A DNA stretch of 64,000 bases from Mycolicibacterium brisbanense (GTDB lineage Bacteria; Actinomycetota; Actinomycetes; Mycobacteriales; Mycobacteriaceae): contig NZ_BCSX01000020.1 of assembly GCF_001570425.1 (NCBI RefSeq), positions 1 to 64,000 of the forward strand, written 5' to 3'. The notes under the pieces were generated by a model that saw only the letters and a program-made list of their open reading frames with translations, was not told the origin of the DNA and searched no databases. This document shows, one piece after another, positions 12,732-20,781 of the stretch (position 1 is the first letter of the stretch; each line of letters begins with the position of its first letter). The translations under genes were made by a program, and so were the position numbers.

Positions 12732-13345
12732 CGAAGAAACTCGTTGTCCTCGACTACGGCTCCGGGAATCTGCGCTCGGCACAACGGGCCCTGCAGCGCG
12801 TCGGTGCCGATGTCGAGGTGACCTCCGACCCGGGCGCCGCCGCGGCCGCCGACGGTCTGGTGGTACCAGGTGTCGGTGCTTACGAGGCGTGCATGAACGG
12901 TCTGCGGGCGATCGGCGGGGAGAAGATCATCGCCGACCGGCTGCAGCAGGGCCGCCCGGTGCTCGGCGTCTGCGTCGGCATGCAGATCTTGTTCGCCCGC
13001 GGCGTGGAGTTCGGCGCGGAGACCGTCGGCTGCGGTCAGTGGCCCGGAGCCGTCACCCGGCTGGATGCCCCGGTGATCCCGCACATGGGCTGGAACGTCG
13101 TCGAGGCCGCCGCCGGAAGTAGGCTGTTCCGCGGGTTGGACCCCGACACGCGGTTCTATTTCGTGCACTCCTATGCCGCACAGGAATGGTCGGGCAATGC
13201 CGACGCGCTGGTCACCTGGGCGACGCACCATGTCCGGTTCATCGCGGCGGTCGAGGACGGGCCGTTGGCGGCCACGCAATTTCATCCGGAGAAGAGCGGC
13301 GATGCCGGTGCCACGCTGCTCGCGAATTGGGTTGAGGGACTGTGA
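12728..13345 (+). CDS. hisH: IGP synthase glutaminase subunit HisH
   Basis: 205-aa class I glutamine amidotransferase that feeds ammonia to HisF. Nucleophile C82 in [11 protein letters not shown] and the His/Glu of the triad in [13 protein letters not shown] are visible, as is the N-terminal [10 protein letters not shown]. Start GTG at 12728 overlaps hisB; stop overlaps the hisA GTG. In the assembled enzyme HisH stays inactive until PRFAR binds HisF, encoded three genes downstream. Confidence 0.96.
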
Positions 13346-14094
13346 GTTTGATTCTTTTGCCGGCCGTCGACGTGGTCGAGGGTAAGGCCGTCCGGCTGGT
13401 TCAGGGCAAGGCAGGCAGCGAGACCGACTACGGCTCGGCGCTCGAAGCCGCGATGGCCTGGCAGCGTGACGGTGCGCAGTGGATCCACCTGGTTGATCTC
13501 GATGCGGCCTTCGGCCGGGGGAGCAACCGCGAGCTGCTGGCCGAGGTCGTCGGCAAGCTCGACGTCGACGTCGAACTCTCGGGCGGTATCCGCGACGACG
13601 AATCGCTGAAGGCCGCGCTGGCCACGGGCTGTGCGCGCGTCAACATCGGCACCGCGGCGCTGGAGAACCCGAAGTGGTGTGCGGCAGCCATCGCCGAATA
13701 TGGCGACAAGGTGGCTGTGGGTCTGGATGTACTCCTTGAAAAAGGACACGAGGGGGCCGATGGGCCCTACCGGCTGCGCGGCCGCGGCTGGGAAACCGAC
13801 GGCGGCGATCTGTGGGAGGTGCTGGAACGCCTTGAGCGCGAAGGCTGTTCGCGGTATGTGGTCACCGACGTCACCAAGGACGGCACCCTGACCGGGCCAA
13901 ACCTGGAGCTGCTCGGCGCGGTCGCCGAACGCAGTGGGGTACCCGTCATCGCCTCCGGTGGCGTGTCCAGCTTGGCGGACCTCGAGGCCATCGCCACCCT
14001 GACCGAGCGCGGTGTCGAAGGGGCGATCGTCGGGAAAGCGCTCTACGCCGGCCGATTCACGCTGCCCGAAGCCCTTGCTGCGGTCAGCGGCTGA
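13342..14094 (+). CDS. hisA: phosphoribosyl isomerase HisA/PriA (His and Trp pathways)
   Basis: 250-aa (beta/alpha)8 barrel. N-terminal [16 protein letters not shown] carries the catalytic Asp (D10); the second catalytic Asp lies in [15 protein letters not shown]. In mycobacteria and streptomycetes this protein, PriA, is bifunctional: it isomerises ProFAR (histidine) and PRA (tryptophan), which explains the lack of a trpF gene. No trpF is seen among the trp genes of this window, consistent with bifunctionality. GTG start overlaps hisH; impA begins 4 bp after its stop. Confidence 0.95.
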   Translation: MSLILLPAVDVVEGKAVRLVQGKAGSETDYGSALEAAMAWQRDGAQWIHLVDLDAAFGRGSNRELLAEVVGKLDVDVELSGGIRDDESLKAALATGCARVNIGTAALENPKWCAAAIAEYGDKVAVGLDVLLEKGHEGADGPYRLRGRGWETDGGDLWEVLERLEREGCSRYVVTDVTKDGTLTGPNLELLGAVAERSGVPVIASGGVSSLADLEAIATLTERGVEGAIVGKALYAGRFTLPEALAAVSG

Positions 14095-14098
14095 GCGG

Positions 14099-14911
14099 AT
14101 GGATCCCAACCGGTTGGCCGCGCTGCTCGGCACCGCGGCCGAGATTCTCGACGAGGCGTCGGCCCCGTTCATCGCCGGGCACCGGGCCGATTCGGCGGTT
14201 CGCAAGCAGGGCAACGACTTCGCCACCGAGGTCGACCTCGCCATCGAGCGGCAGGTGGTCAGGGCTCTCACCGAGGGAACCGGGATCGGCGTGCACGGCG
14301 AGGAGTTCGGCGGTGAGCCGATCGATTCCGAACTGGTGTGGGTGCTCGATCCGATCGACGGCACCTTCAACTACGCGGCGGGTTCGCCGATGGCCGGCAT
14401 CCTGCTGGGCCTGCTGGCGAAGGGCGAACCGGTCGCCGGCCTGACCTGGCTGCCATTCATGGGGCAGCGCTACACCGCGCTTGTCAGCGGGCCGCTCTAC
14501 AACAACGGTGAAGCGCTTCCCCCGCTGGGTTCGCCGACACTGGCCGACTCCATCGTCGGGATCCAGACGTTCAACATCGATTCCCGCGGCCGGTTCCCCG
14601 GCCGGTACCGCGCACAGGTGCTGGCGAACCTGAGCCGGGAGTGCTCCAGGGTGCGGATGCACGGCGCCACCGGCGTCGACCTGGCGTACGTGGCGGCCGG
14701 AGTCCTCGGTGCCGCCATCAGTTTCGGGCACCACATCTGGGATCACGCGGCCGGGGTGGCCCTGGTCCGGGCTGCCGGCGGTATCGTGACCGACCTGGCC
14801 GGCGAGCCGTGGACAGTCGAGTCCAAGTCGGCGCTGGCCGCCGCACCCGGTGTGCACCGACGCATGCTGGAGATCGTGAAAGCCGCGGGCAGCCCGGAGG
14901 ATTACCTGTGA
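14099..14911 (+). CDS. impA: inositol-monophosphatase family protein ImpA
   Basis: 270 aa, same length as ImpA of M. tuberculosis. The metal-binding motifs of the IMPase family are present: [37 protein letters not shown] and the C-terminal [16 protein letters not shown]. It lies inside the his operon between hisA and hisF, an arrangement shared by actinobacteria. The enzyme may act on inositol-1-phosphate, fructose bisphosphate or histidinol phosphate; a true HisN paralogue usually exists elsewhere, so a dedicated role in histidine synthesis is unproven. Start ATG at 14099; stop overlaps the hisF GTG. Confidence 0.9.
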   Translation: MDPNRLAALLGTAAEILDEASAPFIAGHRADSAVRKQGNDFATEVDLAIERQVVRALTEGTGIGVHGEEFGGEPIDSELVWVLDPIDGTFNYAAGSPMAGILLGLLAKGEPVAGLTWLPFMGQRYTALVSGPLYNNGEALPPLGSPTLADSIVGIQTFNIDSRGRFPGRYRAQVLANLSRECSRVRMHGATGVDLAYVAAGVLGAAISFGHHIWDHAAGVALVRAAGGIVTDLAGEPWTVESKSALAAAPGVHRRMLEIVKAAGSPEDYL

Positions 14912-15687
14912 CCAGTGACGTTGCGACGCGGGTGATTCCGTGTCTGGATGTCGACGACGGCCGTGTCGTCAAGGGGGTCAACTTCGAAAACCTCCGTGAC
15001 GCCGGGGATCCCGTCGAACTGGCAGCGGCCTACGACGCCGAGGGCGCCGATGAGCTGACCTTCCTGGACGTGACCGCGTCGTCGTCGGGCCGCTCGACCA
15101 TGCTGGAGGTGGTCAAGCGCACCGCCGAGCAGGTGTTCATCCCACTGACGGTCGGCGGCGGGGTGCGCTCCGTCGAAGACGTCGACGTCCTGCTGCGCGC
15201 CGGCGCCGACAAGGTCTCGGTGAACACCGCCGCGATCGCCCGCCCCGAACTGCTCGCCGAGCTGGCCCGCCAGTTCGGCTCCCAGTGCATCGTGCTCAGT
15301 GTCGATGCCCGCACCGTGCCGCCCGGCGCCGCACCCACGCCGTCGGGCTGGGAGGTCACCACCCACGGCGGGCGGCGCGGCACCGGCATCGACGCCATCG
15401 AATGGGCCGTTCGCGGTGCCGAACTCGGGGTCGGGGAGATCCTGCTGAATTCGATGGATCGCGACGGCACCAAGGCCGGTTTCGATCTGGCCATGTTGCG
15501 CGCGGTGCGCGCGGCCGTCAGCGTGCCGGTGATCGCCAGCGGCGGGGCCGGTGCGGTGGAACATTTCCCGCCCGCGGTTGTTGCAGGTGCTGATGCCGTC
15601 TTGGCCGCCAGCGTGTTCCACTTCCGGGAACTGACCATCGCCGAGGTCAAGTCGGCGATGGCGGCGGAAGGAATCATTGTCCGATGA
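14908..15687 (+). CDS. hisF: IGP synthase cyclase subunit HisF
   Basis: 259-aa (beta/alpha)8 barrel partner of HisH; makes IGP and AICAR from PRFAR and ammonia. Catalytic Asp residues are in [19 protein letters not shown] (first) and [14 protein letters not shown] (second); [23 protein letters not shown] and [13 protein letters not shown] bind the two phosphates. The GTG at 14908 overlaps the impA stop. The TGA (15685-15687) overlaps the ATG of a small repeat-borne frame that leads to hisI. Confidence 0.97.
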   Translation: MTSDVATRVIPCLDVDDGRVVKGVNFENLRDAGDPVELAAAYDAEGADELTFLDVTASSSGRSTMLEVVKRTAEQVFIPLTVGGGVRSVEDVDVLLRAGADKVSVNTAAIARPELLAELARQFGSQCIVLSVDARTVPPGAAPTPSGWEVTTHGGRRGTGIDAIEWAVRGAELGVGEILLNSMDRDGTKAGFDLAMLRAVRAAVSVPVIASGGAGAVEHFPPAVVAGADAVLAASVFHFRELTIAEVKSAMAAEGIIVR

Positions 15688-15719
15688 GCGCTTGCGCGAA
15701 GAGCAGAGTGCCCCGATGA
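15684..15719 (+). repeat. MIRU-like element between hisF and hisI with an 11-codon mini-ORF
   Basis: A 32-bp unit (15684-15715) begins ATGAGC, contains GCGAAGAGC and ends GCCCCG, followed at once by the ATGAGC of hisI. Its ATG overlaps the hisF stop (ATGA), and its own frame of 11 codons ends in a TGA overlapping the hisI ATG (ATGA, 15716-15719). It is clearly related to the 33-bp units at 2105. Overlapping starts and stops on both sides is the hallmark described for mycobacterial interspersed repetitive units. GAAGAG, 12 bp before the hisI ATG, could act as a weak ribosome-binding site. Confidence 0.8.
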
Positions 15720-16066
15720 GCGCACTCGCTGCAGATATCGCCGCGCGGCTCAAGCGCAACGCCGACGGCTTGTTCACCGCCGTGGTGCAGGAGCGTGGTA
15801 CCGGCGACGTGCTGATGGTCGCCTGGATGGATGACGACGCGCTGGCCCGCACGCTGGAAACCCGTGAGGCGACATACTTTTCGCGGTCCCGCGGCGAGCA
15901 GTGGATCAAGGGCGCTACGTCCGGTCACACCCAGCACGTGCATTCGGTGAGGCTGGACTGCGACGGTGACACGGTGTTGCTGGAGGTCGACCAGGTCGGC
16001 GGAGCCTGCCACACCGGCGATCACAGCTGCTTCGACGCCGACCTGCTGCTGCCGCCCGAAGGCTAG
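15716..16066 (+). CDS. hisI: phosphoribosyl-AMP cyclohydrolase HisI
   Basis: 116-aa zinc enzyme that opens the ring of PR-AMP. The body is typical: [39 protein letters not shown], and the zinc cysteines in [28 protein letters not shown]. No HisE domain is fused. I chose the ATG at 15716 because the longer in-frame reading from a TTG at 15677 runs backwards through the repeat and the hisF end and gives non-conserved residues. Last his gene here; the next gene is convergent. Confidence 0.95.
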   Translation: MSALAADIAARLKRNADGLFTAVVQERGTGDVLMVAWMDDDALARTLETREATYFSRSRGEQWIKGATSGHTQHVHSVRLDCDGDTVLLEVDQVGGACHTGDHSCFDADLLLPPEG

Positions 16067-16071
16067 CCCGC

Positions 16072-17265
16072 TCAAGGCATCGTCGTAGGTTGCTCGGTCG
16101 CGCCGCGAGGAGTCGACGATTGCCAGGGCGAATTCTGCGTAAGTCCGGCGAGTTCGTGTGCGTGCTGCAGGACCGCGAGGCGGGCCAGCATCCGTTGGCG
16201 TAACGATTCGTCGTCGGCGACTCCGGAAGCGACGAGGGCTCGTTCCAGCTTCGCGGCGCGTGACCAGGGGTACCTGTGTGGGCGGCTCAGCGTTGCGGCG
16301 CGGTATGCCTTGCGATCTCGGGTGCGTTGGGCGGCGTCGCGGCCGTCATCGCCGAGGCCGAGGCGGCCGAGGAAGCGCTCGCGCAGTTCGCGGCCGATAC
16401 GTGCCGCGACGCCTGCGTCTTGGTGGTGGGTGCGCAGTTCGAGGCCAAGGCCGAGGTGCAGCATGACGGTGCCCAGCACCGGCCCGAGCAGGATACGGCC
16501 AAGGGCTTCGCCAGGGCTCGACATGGCCCACGCCATGTAGGCCATGGCCGCGCACATCGACCACACGACCGTCCGGAACGACCCGGGATGTCCAGTGCGG
16601 TGGACGTTGACGGCCATACCCGCGCCGCACACGAACAGGGCGAGCTCGGCCACGGCGAACATGATCCAGCGTTCGGCGTTGGCGGTCGGGATGTGCAGTA
16701 CGAGATCGAAGAATCGCCAGGATGTGTTCAGCGACACGGTCATCGAGACCGCGGCGACGGCGTAGCACGCGAATGCGACCCAGGGAGTTCGTTGCTCGAG
16801 CGGTGCATGGCCGGTGTCGCGGCTGGGGGTGCGCGCCGACGGGTCGATATTCGGGTGGTGATCGAATGCGGAGTCAGCGGCGGGAGCGTTTCGTTGAACG
16901 GCGAACGCGATTGGGGTGGGCTCGGTGCCGTTGCCGACGCGTGCTGCCGAGACGTCGGAGCCGTGGGCGTCGCGGTACGCCTTTACCTCAGGTGCCACCT
17001 TGCGTAATGCGACGGTGTGGCCATAGTGACTCAGCCAGGCGACGACCTCGGCTGGTTGCGGGCCTCCGAGTACATCCACGGCGTAGCGGATCCTGGTGAC
17101 CTCATTTTTGGCTTGAGCCAGTACTTTTCGGTGCTCTTCGGACGTGTTCGCGATGGCCGGCACCTCGCGCTCGCGGTCGGGTGCGGCGCTGTTGCCGGCG
17201 GCTTCGTCGCGGGTGTCGCGATCCTGATACGTGGCCTGCTCATCTAGAGCGGTCGGTGCGGTCAC
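16072..17265 (-). CDS. multi-pass membrane protein resembling proteins of actinobacterial integrative elements; function unknown
   Basis: 397 aa from the GTG at 17263-17265. Residues 1-100 are charged and hydrophilic, rich in D, E and R. About 165-290 form four membrane segments (WVAFACYAVAAVSMTVSLNT, WIMFAVAELALFVCGAGMAV, TVVWSMCAAMAYMAWAM, ILLGPVLGTVMLHLGLGLEL). A basic, arginine-rich C-terminal third follows with RERFLGRLGLGDDGRD and ALVASGVADDESLRQRML. I have seen similar cores among hypothetical proteins of actinobacterial plasmids and integrative elements, but cannot name the family. No integrase, att site or replication gene is adjacent, so it may be an orphan. An upstream extension to 18237 in this frame is a shadow of the permease gene. 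Confidence 0.65.
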   Translation of the reverse strand: MTAPTALDEQATYQDRDTRDEAAGNSAAPDREREVPAIANTSEEHRKVLAQAKNEVTRIRYAVDVLGGPQPAEVVAWLSHYGHTVALRKVAPEVKAYRDAHGSDVSAARVGNGTEPTPIAFAVQRNAPAADSAFDHHPNIDPSARTPSRDTGHAPLEQRTPWVAFACYAVAAVSMTVSLNTSWRFFDLVLHIPTANAERWIMFAVAELALFVCGAGMAVNVHRTGHPGSFRTVVWSMCAAMAYMAWAMSSPGEALGRILLGPVLGTVMLHLGLGLELRTHHQDAGVAARIGRELRERFLGRLGLGDDGRDAAQRTRDRKAYRAATLSRPHRYPWSRAAKLERALVASGVADDESLRQRMLARLAVLQHAHELAGLTQNSPWQSSTPRGATEQPTTMP

Positions 17266-17408
17266 CGCTGATCCTCTGTGCTCGAAGGTTATCGGTCCCG
17301 CAGCATCGCACGACGGGCCGACAAGCCGACCTGCGTGACGCTGGCCGGTTCCCCTTCGCGAGCACTGCGGCGGCCAGTCATGGCCCCACACAGCACAGGC
17401 CGGCAGCC

Positions 17409-18137
17409 TCAGACCGCGAGGACGGGTGAGCGGCCCAGGATGCGCACCAACAGAGTGGTCGCGACGGTCTGAGCGGTGATCAGGCACACCAGCACCACGA
17501 CCTGAAACCGACCGGCCTCCAACGGCGGAGCGCCCGCCATCAGGGCACCGACGAACGCACCGGGCAGTGTGACGAGCCCCGTCGTCCTGGTCTGGTCGAG
17601 GACCGGGCGCACGGCATCTCCTGCCGCAGCCCGGCCGATGTGTACCACCGACTGGCTCGGTGTCGCGCCGATGGCCAGCCAGCCTTCGATCTCGGCTCGC
17701 GACTTCACCGACATCCGCTGAAAATTGCGGCCTGCCAACGTGGTGGCGGTCATCGTCGAACCGATGACGATGCCGCCGAGGGCGACCACAAACCGGCTCT
17801 CCAGCGCCAGCATGTGCAGCCCGAACGCCAGGCCGATGGTCAGCGCGCTCGCCGCCACCGTCGACAGCACCACCGCGAGGGGGCCGCCGTGCAGATCCCG
17901 GAGCCTGCGGGCCGCTGTCCACGCCGCCACACTGACCATGACCACCAGTGCGAGAGCCACGAGCGGGGGGTGCGTGAGGACCCCGCGCAGCGCGAGGCTG
18001 ATCAGCGCCAACTGCCCGAGCGCCCGGATGACCGCCCACCAGGGCGCGGCCGCGTGCTCGATCTTGGCCCACCACATCACCGCGGAGGTGATGGCGAGCA
18101 GGACCGCGGCGCCAAGCACCAAGGTGGCATACGGCAT
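17409..18137 (-). CDS. UPF0014/FetB-family ABC permease
   Basis: 242 aa, about seven hydrophobic segments. The core matches the UPF0014 (FetB/YbbM) family: GLHMLALESRFVVALGGIVIGSTMTATTLAGRN, the conserved cytoplasmic stretch RAEIEGWLAIGATPSQSV, and GLVTLPGAFVGALMAGAPPLEAGRFQ. In E. coli FetAB is linked to iron homeostasis. Its usual ATPase partner FetA is not next to it here; the closest ATPase gene is at 21760, four genes away. Metal specificity is therefore an inference. The gene is upstream of, and on the same strand as, the unknown membrane gene with 143 bp between. Confidence 0.85.
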   Translation of the reverse strand: MPYATLVLGAAVLLAITSAVMWWAKIEHAAAPWWAVIRALGQLALISLALRGVLTHPPLVALALVVMVSVAAWTAARRLRDLHGGPLAVVLSTVAASALTIGLAFGLHMLALESRFVVALGGIVIGSTMTATTLAGRNFQRMSVKSRAEIEGWLAIGATPSQSVVHIGRAAAGDAVRPVLDQTRTTGLVTLPGAFVGALMAGAPPLEAGRFQVVVLVCLITAQTVATTLLVRILGRSPVLAV

Positions 18138-18468
18138 AGGAGCATCTCATCACTGTGACGGGCGCCACGGGGGCGACGCCGGTGGATTCGGGAGGGTCGG
18201 AACCGCCGTCATCGACGCTGTCCGATAGCACCGCCAATTGAGCGAATTACGGCGTTCGAGCCGCCTCACGTATGCAAGGCGCAATAGTGATCGGCGCCAC
18301 TCTCCGCTAACTCCACATCGCGAATTCGTCGGACTGAAGTTCTGCCCGTAACGACACCTAACCTGTGATTTTCGTCGCCCTGGTGATTGGCGACTGGCAA
18401 AGTGGTCAGCGCTAGTGACACCATCGAAATGTGTTGGTAATAGTTTCGAAAAATGAGCTTGGATTGGT
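18138..18468. other. 331-bp intergenic region between divergent genes
   Basis: No protein or RNA gene is convincing here. The right half (about 18230-18460) is visibly richer in A and T than its surroundings. It must hold the promoters of the FetB-like gene (leftward) and the Rv1733c-like gene (rightward). GGACTGAAGTTC at 18331-18342 has partial symmetry and partly resembles a DosR box; see findings. An 8-codon mini-ORF starts at the ATG at 18453 and ends in the TAG at 18477, inside the next gene. Confidence 0.5.
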
Positions 18469-18471
18469 GTG

Positions 18472-19071
18472 ATGTATAGCACGTTGTCGCGCACCCTCGG
18501 CCGTAGGTGGGTGTTCCGTGGGCTGGCTCGTAACCCCTTGGCCCGGATGACCGATCGCGTCGAAGCGATGACGGTTCTGGGTGTTCTTCTCACTGCTCTT
18601 CTCATCGTCCCGACGGCTGTTCAGTCGGGCGCCGACGCATATTCGGCTGAGGTGCGTGCGATCACCGAGCAGACTCGGTCACTGCACTCGACCAACGCCG
18701 AGGTTCTCCGCGGCACCGTTCAGGGTGCGCAGCGTTTCTCCACCGGTCTGCCTGTGCTGGTCCAGTGGCGCGAGGGTTCGCAGACCCGCACCGGGCGCAC
18801 AACGTTCTCGACGCCGACCTCGACCGGCCAGCAAGTGGTGATCTGGCTTGATCAAAAGGGCAATGTGGTCGACGCCCCCAGACGTAAGGCCGACGCCCAG
18901 TTGACTGCCTTTGTGCGGTCGGTCGGTGTGTGGGTCGGCGCGGTGGCGTTGAGCGTGCTGATCGCCTTTCTCGTCCGTCGGTGGCTCGACCGGGTGCGTG
19001 CGAACGCGTGGGAGCGCGAGTTGCAGCTGCTGGCGCACAATGACGACGGCTGGGCCAACCGGCGCATCTGA
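18472..19071 (+). CDS. Rv1733c-like two-TM membrane protein
   Basis: 199 aa. N-terminal RNPLARMTDRVEAMTVLGVLLTALLIVPTA includes the R-N-P-L-x-R-x-T-D-R-x-E block and first membrane helix of the mycobacterial Rv1733c family; a mainly extracytoplasmic middle domain follows (VLVQWREGSQTRTG, QQVVIWLDQKGNVVDAPRRK), then a second helix (VGVWVGAVALSVLIAFLVRRWL). In M. tuberculosis Rv1733c is a DosR-induced antigen of unknown function. GTG at 18469 and ATG at 18472 are adjacent in frame; the ATG was chosen. A hairpin at 19084-19119 follows the stop. Confidence 0.8.
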   Translation: MYSTLSRTLGRRWVFRGLARNPLARMTDRVEAMTVLGVLLTALLIVPTAVQSGADAYSAEVRAITEQTRSLHSTNAEVLRGTVQGAQRFSTGLPVLVQWREGSQTRTGRTTFSTPTSTGQQVVIWLDQKGNVVDAPRRKADAQLTAFVRSVGVWVGAVALSVLIAFLVRRWLDRVRANAWERELQLLAHNDDGWANRRI

Positions 19072-19083
19072 CCGGCCCCGAAG

Positions 19084-19119
19084 GACAAGCCGCCCGGCGT
19101 TGCGGTGCGTGGGCTTGTC
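19084..19119 (+). terminator. hairpin after the Rv1733c-like gene
   Basis: Perfect 8-bp arms GACAAGCC (19084-19091) and GGCTTGTC (19112-19119) around a 20-nt G/C-rich loop, starting 12 bp after the stop codon. No T-run follows, which is common for mycobacterial terminators but leaves the role open. Confidence 0.4.
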
Positions 19120-19143
19120 GGTGGCTTCGATAACAATGACGGG

Positions 19144-20781
19144 GTGACCGACAGCGCAGCCTATTCCGACGGCGATTCCGCCGCGGCGCGCAAGGCGCGT
19201 GGCGCCTTCTTCACGCCCGTCGAGATCACTCGGTATCTCACCCGGTGGGCTGTTCGCAGTGCCGAAGACCGGGTGTTCGAGCCGTCGGCGGGGGACGCGG
19301 CGTTTCTGCTCGCCGCCACCGAGCGGCTGCAGCGTCTCGGCGCCGCGGCACCACGGGTCGACGGTGTCGAGATCCACGCCGCCAGTGCGGCCGCCGCGCG
19401 GCGCCGGGTTGCCGAGGCCGGTGGCACGGCACACATCCGCACCGCCGACTTCTTCGACGTCTCCCCGCGGCCGGAATACACGGCTGTGATCGGCAATCCG
19501 CCCTACATCCGCTACCAGGATTTTCGTGGGCAGGTGCGGGCGCAGTCGCGGCGCGCGGCGCTGCAGGCCGGCGTGGCACTCTCCGGGTTGGCGTCCAGTT
19601 GGGCGGCCTTCACCGTGCATTCCGCGCTCTTCCTGCGGCCCGGCGGCCGGATGGCGCTGGTGCTGCCCGCGGAGCTACTGAGCGTGAACTATGCGGCCGC
19701 GGTGCGCAAGTTCCTGTTCGACCGGTTCGCCCACGTCGAGCTGGTCATGTTCGACGAGCAGGTGTTTCCCGAGGCCGAAGCCGACATCGTGCTGCTGTTG
19801 GCCGACGGGTTCGATCAGGGACCGTCCGGCCACGCCGTCATCCATCGTGCCCACAACGCCAAATCCCTGACTTCTGAACTGGTACAGCGCAATTGGTCGC
19901 CGCGCGACCCCGCCGACAAGTGGGTCAGCGGGCTGATCGGCAATGGCCCCGTCGACGCGCTGCACGCGTTGCACACCGCGGGTCGCTTCGCTCACCTGGA
20001 GCTGTGGGGGGACACCACGCTGGGCATGGTGACCGGCAACAACGGCTTCTTCGCGTTGTCTCCGGAACGGGTGCGCGAATTGGGACTGCGCCGCACCGAT
20101 CTGCTGCCGTTGTCCCCGCCCGGCAGCGCCCACCTGCGCGGGCTCACGCTCAGCGCCGATCAGTTGGCGCAGCTGGGGGAGCAGGGCAAGTCCACGCAGT
20201 TGTTCCGGCCGGCAGGGCGGTTGTCGGCGGCCGCTCAGCGCTACCTTGACGCCGGTCACGCTGCCGGGGTGCATCTGGCGTACAAGTGCCGGGTGCGCAA
20301 CCCGTGGTACGTGGTGCCCGTGGTTGCGCCCGCGGACTTGCTGTTGACGTGCATGAACGCCGACACCCCACGGTTGGTGACCAACCGGGTCAAGGCGCAT
20401 CACCTCAACTCGGTGCACGGTGTGTATCTGCGCGACGGGCTGGCCACCCTCGGGCGCGACCTGCTGCCGTTGGCGGCCCTGAATTCGGTGACGCTGCTGC
20501 ACGCCGAGATGACCGGCCGGTCTTATGGCGGCGGCATACTGAAAATCGAACCGCGCGAAGCGGATCGGTGGTTGATGCCGGCGCCCGAGCTCATCGTCGA
20601 AAGGACAGCGCAACTGCGTGCGGTGCGGCGACGGGCCGGGGCCTTGCTGCGCAACGGTCAGTTGCTCGACGCGGTGCATCTGGTCGACGACGCACTCGGA
20701 TTGTCGGATCTGGAATCCATTCGCACAGCGCGGCATTCATTGGCCACGCGGCGGGCGGTAAGGTCTCGGCGTGCCCGCTGA
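19144..20781 (+). CDS. type II N6-adenine DNA methyltransferase
   Basis: 545 aa from the GTG at 19144. Typical gamma-class amino-MTase order: GAFFTPVEITRYLTRWAV near residue 20, motif I VFEPSAGDAAFLLAA (SAM binding), the catalytic motif IV NPPYIRYQDFR, then GGRMALVLPAELL (motif VI-like), with a target-recognition region in the last 250 residues. NPPY indicates methylation of adenine N6. The layout resembles Eco57I/PaeR7I-type MTases. The downstream gene overlaps it by 11 bp and is the likely cognate endonuclease. I recall a M. smegmatis adenine MTase at the equivalent locus; the recognition site here cannot be read from sequence. A longer reading to 19105 adds unconserved residues. Confidence 0.88.
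   Translation: MTDSAAYSDGDSAAARKARGAFFTPVEITRYLTRWAVRSAEDRVFEPSAGDAAFLLAATERLQRLGAAAPRVDGVEIHAASAAAARRRVAEAGGTAHIRTADFFDVSPRPEYTAVIGNPPYIRYQDFRGQVRAQSRRAALQAGVALSGLASSWAAFTVHSALFLRPGGRMALVLPAELLSVNYAAAVRKFLFDRFAHVELVMFDEQVFPEAEADIVLLLADGFDQGPSGHAVIHRAHNAKSLTSELVQRNWSPRDPADKWVSGLIGNGPVDALHALHTAGRFAHLELWGDTTLGMVTGNNGFFALSPERVRELGLRRTDLLPLSPPGSAHLRGLTLSADQLAQLGEQGKSTQLFRPAGRLSAAAQRYLDAGHAAGVHLAYKCRVRNPWYVVPVVAPADLLLTCMNADTPRLVTNRVKAHHLNSVHGVYLRDGLATLGRDLLPLAALNSVTLLHAEMTGRSYGGGILKIEPREADRWLMPAPELIVERTAQLRAVRRRAGALLRNGQLLDAVHLVDDALGLSDLESIRTARHSLATRRAVRSRRAR

Noticed and set aside
15677..15715. TTG start for hisI 13 codons upstream
   Set aside because: These codons translate the repeat unit and the hisF end; conserved HisI residues start after 15716.
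17266..18237. N-terminal extension of the unknown membrane gene on the minus strand
   Set aside because: It is the shadow of the FetB-like permease in another frame.
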